Below the pieces are notes generated by a model. That model was not told the origin of the DNA. It saw nothing but the letters and a program-made list of their open reading frames with translations, and searched no databases. This document shows, piece by piece, positions 1 through 7,196 of a stretch of DNA of 7,196 nt (the first letter of the stretch is position 1; each line of letters starts with the position of its first letter). The stretch comes from an uncultured Eubacteriales bacterium. GTDB lineage: Bacteria; Bacillota; Clostridia; Monoglobales; Monoglobaceae. The position numbers and the translations under genes are program-made. The stretch spans positions 1 to 7,196 of the forward strand of contig URTH01000087.1 in NCBI GenBank assembly GCA_900550775.1, written 5' to 3'.

Positions 1-38
1 ACGGCGATCAAATCAAAATGAAATTTTTCGCAAAGTAG
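1..38 (+). CDS. Possible 3' end of an unknown upstream gene (partial)
   Basis: One reading frame from the left edge is open and ends at TAG (36-38), giving the tail GDQIKMKFFAK. It stops 16 nt before a rho-independent hairpin, which is where the end of a gene would be expected. Eleven residues are too few to assign a family. One other plus frame is also open across this stretch (to a TAA at 109-111), but it runs through the terminator hairpin and is less likely. The call rests on position rather than homology. Confidence 0.35.
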   Translation, partial: GDQIKMKFFAK

Positions 39-54
39 GTTTATCGACACGCTC

Positions 55-84
55 AAAGCCGCGGCAAAATGCCGCGGCTTTTTT
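55..84 (+). terminator. Rho-independent terminator of the upstream gene
   Basis: An 11-bp perfect stem pairs 55-65 (AAAGCCGCGGC) with 71-81 around the loop AAAAT (66-70), and the right arm runs into a T tract at 79-84. The T tract is well placed only for rightward transcription. Read leftward the hairpin is followed by just TTT, so it would be a weak terminator for the convergent MATE operon that ends at 146. No better leftward terminator is visible before the window edge, so it may serve both directions. Confidence 0.85.
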
Positions 85-107
85 GATGCACTGTCGGTTT
101 TTCGCTT

Positions 108-151
108 CCTAAACGATTCTCTTTTTTTGCCTAAACGATTTCTTTTTAATA
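108..151. repeat. Imperfect 22-bp tandem repeat at the 3' end of the MATE gene
   Basis: The 11-mer CCTAAACGATT occurs at 108-118 and again at 130-140, each followed by a T-rich tail, so that two units of 22 bp (108-129 and 130-151) lie head to tail. The second unit covers the stop codon of the MATE gene (TAA read from 148 to 146) and its last codon. The tails are only loosely alike. It is probably a small local duplication. No function is evident. Confidence 0.5.
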
Positions 152-1477
152 ATGGTACTTTTTGCGCATCCGCAGCATAAAGAAAAGCGAAACCGCCACA
201 CCGATAAATTCACTGGAGGCCAGTGACATCCAGACGCCATCCAGTCCCCAAAGCATCGGCAGCACAATGATGCAAATCACCGGCAGTACCAGCGCCCGCG
301 CAAACGAGATGGCCGCCGACACCGCACCGTCATTCAATGCGGTAAAGAAAGAGGACGCGTACATGTTAAACCACATCACCAAAAACGGCGTTGCGCATAT
401 CCGAAACGCACGTACCGTCATATCCCGCAGCGCCGTATCATAACCGACAAAAAAGTTGGCGATCGGCTTTGCCAGCAGCAGTGCCAGCGCGGTCATAGCC
501 ACCGCCGCAGCACCGAGCATAATCATGCTTTTTTTCAAAATATTTTTCATTTCTCCATAGTGCTGCGCACCGTAATGGTATCCCATAATCGGCGCACTTC
601 CCGATGCATACCCGGCATAAACCCCGATAAAGATAAAGGCGCCGTACATCACCACACCGTAGGCGGCCACACCGTTTTCTCCGGCGTGCCGCATCAGCTG
701 CAGGTTATAAAGAATCCCCGTGATGGCCGCCGAAACGCTGGTCATCATCTCAGACGCGCCGTTGGCACAGGCTTTCAGCATCGGTACAAGCTCCAGCGAG
801 GTTTTGCGAAACCGCAGCGAGGAGGTATTCTTTTTGCTGACAAACCAGGCAAAGGGCAACACCGAGGCAACACATTGACTCAGCCCGGTCGCCAGCGCCG
901 CACCGACGGTTCCCCACTGAAAAACTGCCATAAAAAGAAAGTCCAGCACCATGTTGGTGCAGCCGGCCGCCACAATGACACCAAGCGCCAGTTTGGGGCG
1001 TTCGGCAACGACCAGATAACTTTGAAACGTATACTGTCCCTGCAATGCAATATTAAACAAAAGACAGATGCCGCCGTAGCGCATAACGTCGCCCATCATG
1101 GCGTCTGTCGCACCGAACAGGCGTGCGACCGGCCGCAGCACGGCAATGCCGAACACTGTGAAAAACAGGCTTGTCCCCAGCATCAAAAGCATCATCATGG
1201 TAAAATATTTGGCGGCCTTTTCTTCTTTTCCCTCGCCCAGCGTTTTTGAGACCAGCGCACTGCCGCCCACACCGAGCATGGCGCCGACGCCGCCCAAAAT
1301 CTGCAAATACGGAATAATTAAATTTACCGATGCAAATGCGGTCTTACCCACAAAATTTGATACAAAATAGCCGTCTACCATCCCGTAGATGGAAGTAAAA
1401 ATCATCATCACGATTGACGGCATGGTAAAACGCAGCAATCTGCCATAGCTAAAATGATCCGATAATTGAATTTTCAT
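146..1477 (-). CDS. MATE-family multidrug exporter (MepA-like)
   Basis: The 443-residue protein is the usual size for bacterial MATE transporters, which export cationic drugs or metabolites across the cytoplasmic membrane using a Na+ or H+ gradient. About twelve hydrophobic segments can be seen in two halves, beginning near residue 17 and ending near 436. Family-like motifs include MVDGYFVSNFVG (33-44), GYHYGAQ (299-305) and GLDGVWMS (411-418), and the C-terminus is basic (RMRKKYHY). The ATG at 1477 overlaps the stop of the upstream MarR gene (ATGA), with GAGAGGAG five bases before the start, so the two are co-transcribed and probably translationally coupled. The MarR-MATE pairing resembles mepR-mepA of Staphylococcus, in which the regulator represses the pump. 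The family is secure. The substrate cannot be read from the sequence. Confidence 0.92.
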   Translation of the reverse strand: MKIQLSDHFSYGRLLRFTMPSIVMMIFTSIYGMVDGYFVSNFVGKTAFASVNLIIPYLQILGGVGAMLGVGGSALVSKTLGEGKEEKAAKYFTMMMLLMLGTSLFFTVFGIAVLRPVARLFGATDAMMGDVMRYGGICLLFNIALQGQYTFQSYLVVAERPKLALGVIVAAGCTNMVLDFLFMAVFQWGTVGAALATGLSQCVASVLPFAWFVSKKNTSSLRFRKTSLELVPMLKACANGASEMMTSVSAAITGILYNLQLMRHAGENGVAAYGVVMYGAFIFIGVYAGYASGSAPIMGYHYGAQHYGEMKNILKKSMIMLGAAAVAMTALALLLAKPIANFFVGYDTALRDMTVRAFRICATPFLVMWFNMYASSFFTALNDGAVSAAISFARALVLPVICIIVLPMLWGLDGVWMSLASSEFIGVAVSLFFMLRMRKKYHY

Positions 1478-1941
1478 ACGTGCTCCTCTCCGTGCCGACC
1501 CTCTTGTTCGGCCCCAATTTCCTTTTGTAAAAACACCGTCAGCTTTGTCATGATTTCCAGGTACGAACCAAGCTCCTGTTCCGTCAGCGCGCGGTAAGCC
1601 CGAAACTCCGCCCTGCGCAGCCGGTCTGTGGTCACCCTTGCCAGCGCACGGCCCTTATCGGTCAAATCCATCTTTTTTTTATTGCCGCCCTCCGGCACCG
1701 TGCGAAACGCAAGCAGCCCGTCCTTCAAAAGATGCTTGACTGCCGTATTGACGGTCTGCTTGGGAAAAAAGCAGTCCCGGCACAATTCCTGCTGGGTACA
1801 GCCGTCCTCCGCGCCGGAGACCTCATATAAAATCCACATCGCCGTATCGGACAGTCCATAGTTTACCGCCGCCCGATGATAAATGGCGTCCTGTTCCTTT
1901 CTCTGCTGCTCGATCTTTTTCATAAACCGGCCAAGCTCCAT
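1474..1941 (-). CDS. MarR-family transcriptional regulator
   Basis: This is a 155-residue winged-helix regulator of typical MarR length. N-terminal helices come first, then the helix-turn-helix at about 47-75 with recognition region CFFPKQTVNTAVKHLLKDG, then a basic wing (PEGGNKKKMDLTDKG, 83-97) and C-terminal dimerisation helices. MarR proteins bind palindromes as dimers and release them on binding a ligand or on oxidation. I chose the ATG at 1941 because AGGAGG lies six bases upstream. A GTG at 1962 in the same frame would put that Shine-Dalgarno sequence inside the coding region. The gene leads a two-gene operon with the MATE exporter and probably represses its own promoter through the palindrome at 1983-2002. 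Three cysteines (C48, C54, C57) cluster in and just before the DNA-binding helices and might sense redox state or metal, which is only inference. Confidence 0.9.
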   Translation of the reverse strand: MELGRFMKKIEQQRKEQDAIYHRAAVNYGLSDTAMWILYEVSGAEDGCTQQELCRDCFFPKQTVNTAVKHLLKDGLLAFRTVPEGGNKKKMDLTDKGRALARVTTDRLRRAEFRAYRALTEQELGSYLEIMTKLTVFLQKEIGAEQEGRHGEEHV

Positions 1942-1979
1942 GAGAATCCTCCTTCCGTGCACCTATGCATACAAAGCCC

Positions 1980-2008
1980 ATTATAGTCCGATTTCGGACT
2001 ATTGTCAA
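1980..2008 (-). promoter_or_regulatory. Consensus sigma-A promoter of the marR-MATE operon
   Basis: Read on the minus strand, TTGACA (2008-2003) is followed by a 17-bp spacer (2002-1986) and TATAAT (1985-1980), a full match to the consensus at both boxes with ideal spacing. Transcription should begin near 1973, leaving a leader of about 30 nt before the ATG at 1941. A promoter this strong before an exporter operon makes sense if it is normally held off by a repressor, which fits the palindrome in its spacer. Confidence 0.9.
1983..2002. promoter_or_regulatory. Probable MarR operator (palindrome)
   Basis: ATAGTCCGATTTCGGACTAT is a perfect inverted repeat with 9-bp arms (ATAGTCCGA / TCGGACTAT) around a TT centre. 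It covers the whole spacer of the leftward promoter, includes three bases of the -10 box and touches the -35 box, so a bound dimer would block RNA polymerase. Size and symmetry are typical of MarR operators, and the adjacent marR gene is the natural candidate regulator. Binding has not been shown. Confidence 0.8.
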
Positions 2009-2031
2009 GATTTTTTCATACAAAGTATAAT
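2002..2031 (+). promoter_or_regulatory. Possible distal rightward promoter
   Basis: TTGTCA (2002-2007), an 18-bp spacer and TATAAT (2026-2031) form a reasonable rightward promoter with one mismatch at the -35 box. It would start near 2038 and give a leader of about 210 nt in front of ilvB. Its -35 box overlaps the end of the MarR palindrome and the -35 box of the leftward promoter, so the two promoters would compete and both could be blocked by the same repressor. The region is A+T-rich, so a chance match is possible. Confidence 0.4.
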
Positions 2032-2136
2032 GTTTTCTTGTTCTGTGACCGCGAAATCGGTTCCCAAATAAAAATATGAAAGGGATTTTTGCGTTTTTTC
2101 TCCATAATTTTGGTGGATTCTGCCCGTTTCGCGCTA

Positions 2137-2165
2137 TTGACAAGCCCTTTGGTATCTTGTATAAT
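2137..2165 (+). promoter_or_regulatory. Consensus sigma-A promoter of ilvBNC
   Basis: TTGACA (2137-2142), a 17-bp spacer and TATAAT (2160-2165) match the consensus exactly. The expected start is near 2172, about 75 nt before the ilvB start codon. The earlier part of the intergenic region (2032-2136) shows no gene. No T-box motif (AGGGTGG-ACCGCG type) and no convincing CodY box was found, so the control of this strong promoter cannot be read from known signals. Confidence 0.88.
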
Positions 2166-2190
2166 GGAGGGAATAAGGAGAAGGAATTGG

Positions 2191-2215
2191 GAAAGGGGTT
2201 TCGATCTCCCCTTTT
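2191..2215 (+). promoter_or_regulatory. Hairpin in the ilvB leader, possible attenuator
   Basis: In the short leader, AAAGGGG (2192-2198) can pair with CCCCTTT (2208-2214) around a 9-nt loop, with a further G-T pair outside. The right arm ends in TTTT, so the structure resembles a weak intrinsic terminator. A mini-reading frame, TTG at 2187 to TGA at 2217-2219 (MGKGFRSPLL), spans it, with AAGGAG at 2175-2180 as a possible ribosome site. The stem is short and could be coincidental. Confidence 0.3.
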
Positions 2216-2246
2216 ATGACTTCGAAAATAGAAGGAGTGTGTTGTT

Positions 2247-3926
2247 GTGAGGCTAAAAGGTTCAGACATTGTGGTAGAATGTATGCTGGAACAGGGCGTA
2301 GACACCGTTTTTGGCTATCCCGGCGGTTCCATCCTAAACATCTACGATTCTCTTTATCAATATTCCGACCGAATCCGGCATATCCTGACCGCCCATGAAC
2401 AGGGTGCGGCACACGCAGCGGACGGCTATGCCAGAAGCAGCGGCAAAACCGGCGTCGTCTTTGCGACCTCCGGCCCCGGCGCAACCAATCTGGTAACCGG
2501 CATTGCGACGGCGTACATGGATTCAGTACCTCTGGTTGCCATTACCTGTAACGTGGTAACGCCGCTGCTGGGACGTGACAGCTTTCAGGAAATTGATATT
2601 GTCGGCGTAACCATGCCGATCACCAAGCACAACTTTTTAGTCAAGCAGGCAGAGGACATCGCTCCTACCATCCGCAAGGCCTTTGCGATTGCGGCTTCCG
2701 GCAGACCCGGCCCTGTCCTGGTGGATATCACCAAGGACGCAACGGCGGACTGGGCGGAGTACACGCGCACAGAGCCTGCCAAGATCGACCGCAGCCGTGT
2801 GGAATCGGATGAGGACGGTTTTGACGCTGCCGTCAAGCTTTTGCAGTCGGCCAAAAAACCGCTGATTTATGCCGGCGGCGGCATTATCGCCGCAGGCGCG
2901 TCTGACGAACTGAAAGCGTTTCAGTCCCTTTTGGACGCACCGATTACGCTCTCTGTCATGGGTCTTGGCGCCTTTCCGGCGAAGGATCCGGCGTTTACCG
3001 GCATGATCGGTATGCACGGCACCAAGACCACCTCGCTGGCCGTGAAAGAATGTGACCTTTTGATTGCCGTCGGCGCACGGTTTTCCGACCGCGTCACCTG
3101 CGATACCAAAACCTTTGCAAAGGGCGCCAAGGTTTTGCAGATTGACGTAGACCGCGCCGAAATTGATAAAAATATTAAAACCGCCGCACATTTGGTCGGC
3201 GATGCCAAAGCGGTGCTTGCCGCGCTGAATGAACGGATCTCTCAGATGGAACATTCCCTTTGGATGCAGCAAATCGCCGCATGGAAGGCCGCTTATCCGC
3301 TGCCGCAGACCACCGGCGAGACACTGACGCCGCAATGCGTGCTGGAGGTTTTACATAAGGCCACCCACGGCGACGCCATTGTGACGACCGACGTCGGTCA
3401 GCATCAGATGTGGACGGCACAGTATTACAGCGTGAATGAGCCGCGGCACTTTATTACCTCCGGCGGTCTCGGCACCATGGGCTTTGGCCTTGGCGCTGCC
3501 ATCGGCGCACAGGTGGCAAACCCCTCGGCGACCGTGATAAACGTCACCGGCGACGGCTGTTTTCACATGAACCTAAACGAGCTGTCTACCGCAGCCAAAG
3601 AGGGACTGCCCGTCATTGACGTGGTGATGAACAACAACGTACTCGGCATGGTACGGCAGTGGCAGCGTTTGTTCTACGACAAGCGTTTTTCGCAGACAAC
3701 GCTGGATAAAAAGACGGATTATGACATGGTATCGCGCGGTCTCGGCGCTGACGCCTACACCGTTACCACCAGAACGGAGCTGACCGAGGCAATTTGCGCG
3801 GCGCTCTCACACCGCAATGTTCCGGCGGTGATTAACTGCATCATTGATTCGGATGCAACGGTAGTTCCGATGGTTCCAAGCGGAAAGTCCATTGAAGATC
3901 CGATCCTGGAAATTGAAATTGATTAA
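2247..3926 (+). CDS. ilvB: Acetohydroxyacid synthase large (catalytic) subunit
   Basis: This 559-residue protein is the thiamine-diphosphate enzyme that joins two pyruvates to 2-acetolactate, or pyruvate and 2-oxobutyrate to 2-aceto-2-hydroxybutyrate, the first common step of branched-chain amino acid synthesis. Visible signatures are YPGG (24-27), the catalytic glutamate E51 in HEQGAAHAADGYAR, SGPGATN (75-81), GRDSFQEID (109-117), the FAD-site motif GARFSDRVT (276-284), which marks the anabolic form, DVGQHQMW (382-389), and the ThDP/Mg motif GDG (435-437) to NNN (462-464). GTG at 2247 is chosen because GAAGGAG lies nine bases upstream and the N-terminus then matches the family. It is the first gene of the rightward cluster, 13 nt before ilvN. 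The position equivalent to plant Pro197 is V104, and W472 of the herbicide site is kept. Confidence 0.97.
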   Translation: MRLKGSDIVVECMLEQGVDTVFGYPGGSILNIYDSLYQYSDRIRHILTAHEQGAAHAADGYARSSGKTGVVFATSGPGATNLVTGIATAYMDSVPLVAITCNVVTPLLGRDSFQEIDIVGVTMPITKHNFLVKQAEDIAPTIRKAFAIAASGRPGPVLVDITKDATADWAEYTRTEPAKIDRSRVESDEDGFDAAVKLLQSAKKPLIYAGGGIIAAGASDELKAFQSLLDAPITLSVMGLGAFPAKDPAFTGMIGMHGTKTTSLAVKECDLLIAVGARFSDRVTCDTKTFAKGAKVLQIDVDRAEIDKNIKTAAHLVGDAKAVLAALNERISQMEHSLWMQQIAAWKAAYPLPQTTGETLTPQCVLEVLHKATHGDAIVTTDVGQHQMWTAQYYSVNEPRHFITSGGLGTMGFGLGAAIGAQVANPSATVINVTGDGCFHMNLNELSTAAKEGLPVIDVVMNNNVLGMVRQWQRLFYDKRFSQTTLDKKTDYDMVSRGLGADAYTVTTRTELTEAICAALSHRNVPAVINCIIDSDATVVPMVPSGKSIEDPILEIEID

Positions 3927-3939
3927 GGAGGAAAGCAGA

Positions 3940-5516
<1,577 letters not shown>

Positions 5517-5715
5517 GCAATATCCACATTTTGACTGCGCCCAGGGTTTGAATGCCAACCCGGTGATGTGAGAAATAGCGGGAAACGGGCGGAGCGATTG
5601 TCTCCGCCCGTTTTTTTACCAAAAATCCGATGGCTCCGTCCGTCAGCGGCGGCGCTTGGATCTCTCTCCGCGGTGCGGCATTGTCCGGCGCAAATCACTT
5701 TTTAGGAGGTACAGC
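5517..5715 (+). other. ilvC-ilvD intergenic region
   Basis: This 199-nt gap contains a small hairpin (GGGTT at 5544-5548 with AACCC at 5557-5561), the strong terminator at 5583-5617, and a GC-rich stretch leading to the ilvD ribosome site. No reading frame here looks like a gene. Downstream of the terminator I found no convincing -35/-10 pair: TTGGAT followed 17 bp later by CATTGT is poor. No match to T-box or ykkC-type (ppGpp) riboswitch core motifs was recognised. How ilvD is transcribed is therefore open. Confidence 0.6.
5583..5617 (+). terminator. Strong rho-independent terminator after ilvC
   Basis: CGGGCGGAG (5586-5594) pairs perfectly with CTCCGCCCG (5602-5610) around a 7-nt loop. Three flanking A-T pairs (5583-5585 with 5611-5613) extend the stem into a run of seven T (5611-5617). 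This is a textbook terminator for rightward transcription and should end much of the ilvBNC message before ilvD. Confidence 0.93.
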
Positions 5716-7196
5716 ATGAACAGTGACCAAATAAAATCCGGTGCGAACCGCACCCCCCACCGCTCTCTGATGAAGGCGCTGGGGCTGACGGATGAAGAAA
5801 TCAAACGGCCGATGATCGGCGTGGTAAACTCGCAGAATGAGATTGTCCCCGGCCATATTCACTTAGATAATATTGCCAGAGCAGTCAAGGACGGCATCCG
5901 CATTGCCGGCGGTACACCGATTGAAGTACCGGCTATCGCCGTCTGTGACGGCATCGCCATGGGACACGAGGGAATGAAATATTCCCTGGTTTCCCGTGAG
6001 ATCATCGCCGACTCGGTAGAAATTATGGCAAAGGCGCATCAGTTTGATGCCTTAGTTCTGATACCGAACTGCGACAAGGTCGTGCCGGGTATGCTGATGG
6101 CAGCGGCACGGCTGAACATCCCTGCAATCTTGGTCAGCGGCGGCCCGATGCTCTCGATGAAGTTTAAGGGCTGCTACCGCGACTTTAATACCGGCATGGA
6201 GGCGGTGGGCGCTTACCAGGCCGGAAAGATTAACGATGCAGAGCTATCCGACCTGGAAGAGGCGGCTTGTCCGACCTGCGGCTCCTGCTCCGGCATGTTC
6301 ACCGCAAACTCAATGAACTGTCTGTCCGAGGTTCTGGGTATGGCGCTGCCGGGCAACGGCACCATTCCGGCTGTCTACGCGGAGCGAATCCGCCTGGCGA
6401 AAAAAGCCGGTATGCAGATTATGGAGCTTTTGAAGAAGGATATCCGTCCGAGGGATATCATGTCCCCGGACGCCATCTATAACGCGCTGCGCGTGGATAT
6501 GGCGCTGGGCTGCTCTACCAACTCGATGCTGCATCTTCCAGCCATTGCCCATGAGGCAAATGCGGAATTTACCCTGGACTATGCCAATCAGATCAGCGCC
6601 GACACCCCGAACCTTTGTCACTTAGCGCCGGCCGGCGCGCATCATGTTCAGGATTTATACGCCGCCGGCGGCGTGACTGCGCTGATGAACGAGCTTAGCA
6701 AAAAGAATCTTCTGCGCGAGGATACCTTGACGGTCACCGGAAAAACCCAGGGCGAAAACATCGCCGGACACCCGGTGCTTGACTATGATGTCATCCGTCC
6801 GATTGACAACCCCTATTCCAAGACCGGCGGCATCGCCGTATTAAAGGGAAACCTTGCCCCCGATGTATCGGTGGTAAAGCGCAGTGCCGTGGCGGAAGAA
6901 ATGCTGGTTCACGAAGGCCCGGCCAAGGTCTTTGACAGCGAGGAAGAGGCGATTTCTGCCATCTACGCCGGAAAAATCGTAAAAGGCGACGTTGTGGTTA
7001 TCCGCTACGAGGGACCGAAGGGCGGCCCCGGTATGCGTGAGATGCTCTCGCCGACCTCTGCCATCTGCGGCATGGGACTGGATAAGGACGTTGCACTGAT
7101 TACGGACGGCCGTTTCAGCGGCGCAACCCGCGGCGCGGCAATCGGCCATGTATCGCCGGAGGCTGCCGAGGGCGGCAACATTGGCCTGGTGCAGGA
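5716..7196 (+). CDS. ilvD: Dihydroxyacid dehydratase (3' end beyond window)
   Basis: The frame is open from ATG 5716 to the right edge, giving 493 complete codons. The B. subtilis homologue is about 558 residues, so roughly 65 C-terminal residues are missing. The enzyme dehydrates 2,3-dihydroxyisovalerate and 2,3-dihydroxy-3-methylvalerate to the 2-oxo acids, using Mg2+ and an iron-sulfur cluster. Signatures are [11 protein letters not shown] (77-87), NCDK (118-121) and [19 protein letters not shown] (185-203), with C119 and C188 or C191 as cluster ligands, then GCSTN (265-269), [10 protein letters not shown] and [10 protein letters not shown] (464-473) with the catalytic serine S468. The third cysteine of [2Fe-2S] members (PCN) is Gly here (VPGHIHL), as in E. 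coli IlvD, which suggests an oxygen-labile [4Fe-4S] type. AGGAGG lies six bases before the start. It follows ilvC but is separated from it by a strong terminator. Confidence 0.96.
   Translation, partial: MNSDQIKSGANRTPHRSLMKALGLTDEEIKRPMIGVVNSQNEIVPGHIHLDNIARAVKDGIRIAGGTPIEVPAIAVCDGIAMGHEGMKYSLVSREIIADSVEIMAKAHQFDALVLIPNCDKVVPGMLMAAARLNIPAILVSGGPMLSMKFKGCYRDFNTGMEAVGAYQAGKINDAELSDLEEAACPTCGSCSGMFTANSMNCLSEVLGMALPGNGTIPAVYAERIRLAKKAGMQIMELLKKDIRPRDIMSPDAIYNALRVDMALGCSTNSMLHLPAIAHEANAEFTLDYANQISADTPNLCHLAPAGAHHVQDLYAAGGVTALMNELSKKNLLREDTLTVTGKTQGENIAGHPVLDYDVIRPIDNPYSKTGGIAVLKGNLAPDVSVVKRSAVAEEMLVHEGPAKVFDSEEEAISAIYAGKIVKGDVVVIRYEGPKGGPGMREMLSPTSAICGMGLDKDVALITDGRFSGATRGAAIGHVSPEAAEGGNIGLVQ

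Noticed and set aside
560..1249. 229-codon plus-strand frame opposite the MATE gene
   Set aside because: It is antisense to a clear transporter gene, rich in His, Gln and Arg in the way of GC-driven shadow frames, and has no family features.
1942..1962. GTG start at 1962 for the MarR gene (seven extra residues)
   Set aside because: The AGGAGG ribosome site would lie inside the coding sequence. It is ideally spaced for the ATG at 1941.
2038..2246. T-box riboswitch in front of ilvB
   Set aside because: GGTGGATTC near 2112 is only a faint echo of the T-box core. No full AGGGTGG-ACCGCG motif, specifier stem or proper terminator was found.
1823..2305. 160-codon minus-strand frame across the marR-ilvB spacer
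   Set aside because: It crosses both consensus promoters and the operator and overlaps marR in another frame. Its low-complexity sequence looks non-coding.
2216..2398. 60-codon ATG frame at the start of ilvB
   Set aside because: It has no ribosome site, lies mostly inside ilvB in another frame, and its product (with a CCC run) shows no recognisable features.
3892..3939. TTG start at 3892 for ilvN, overlapping ilvB
   Set aside because: AAGGAGG at 3925-3931 clearly serves ATG 3940, and the resulting N-terminus matches the ACT-domain family.

Overview
The window looks like a chromosomal segment of an anaerobic, moderate-GC Firmicute. My best guess is Clostridia, perhaps an Oscillospiraceae-like lineage. 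The support is indirect: strong AGGAGG-type ribosome binding sites before almost every gene, near-consensus sigma-A promoters, a MarR/MATE pair of clostridial type, and clostridial-looking IlvB and IlvD sequences. No rRNA, tRNA, mobile element, CRISPR array or phage gene was seen, and no stretch has base composition clearly unlike the rest.

Layout. Bases 1-38 may be the last codons of an unknown rightward gene, followed by a rho-independent terminator (55-84). On the minus strand from 1941 down to 146 is a two-gene operon, a MarR-family regulator followed by a MATE multidrug/Na+ antiporter-type exporter. Their stop and start overlap as ATGA. This operon starts from a fully consensus promoter (-35 TTGACA, 17-bp spacer, -10 TATAAT, read on the minus strand). 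A 20-bp palindrome fills the promoter spacer, which is a very plausible MarR autoregulatory operator.

On the plus strand from 2247 to the right edge lie the genes of the common isoleucine/valine pathway, in reaction order: ilvB and ilvN (acetohydroxyacid synthase large and small subunits), ilvC (ketol-acid reductoisomerase) and ilvD (dihydroxyacid dehydratase, cut by the window end after 493 codons). A second perfect-consensus promoter (2137-2165) drives ilvB through a short leader of about 75 nt that is too short for a T-box. The ilvB and ilvN genes are 13 nt apart. ilvC follows after 107 nt that contain a hairpin and an A+T-rich stretch. A strong intrinsic terminator (5583-5617) separates ilvC from ilvD, so ilvD needs read-through or a promoter I could not identify.

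Together IlvBN condenses pyruvate (or pyruvate plus 2-oxobutyrate), IlvC isomerises and reduces the product, and IlvD dehydrates it to the 2-oxo acids that precede valine, leucine and isoleucine. The ACT-domain subunit IlvN keeps the residues linked to valine feedback. The genes are ordinary. The points worth a second look are regulatory: the MarR operator inside its promoter, a possible rightward promoter overlapping that operator, the ilvB leader and the terminator before ilvD. I found no evidence for a previously undescribed multi-gene system.
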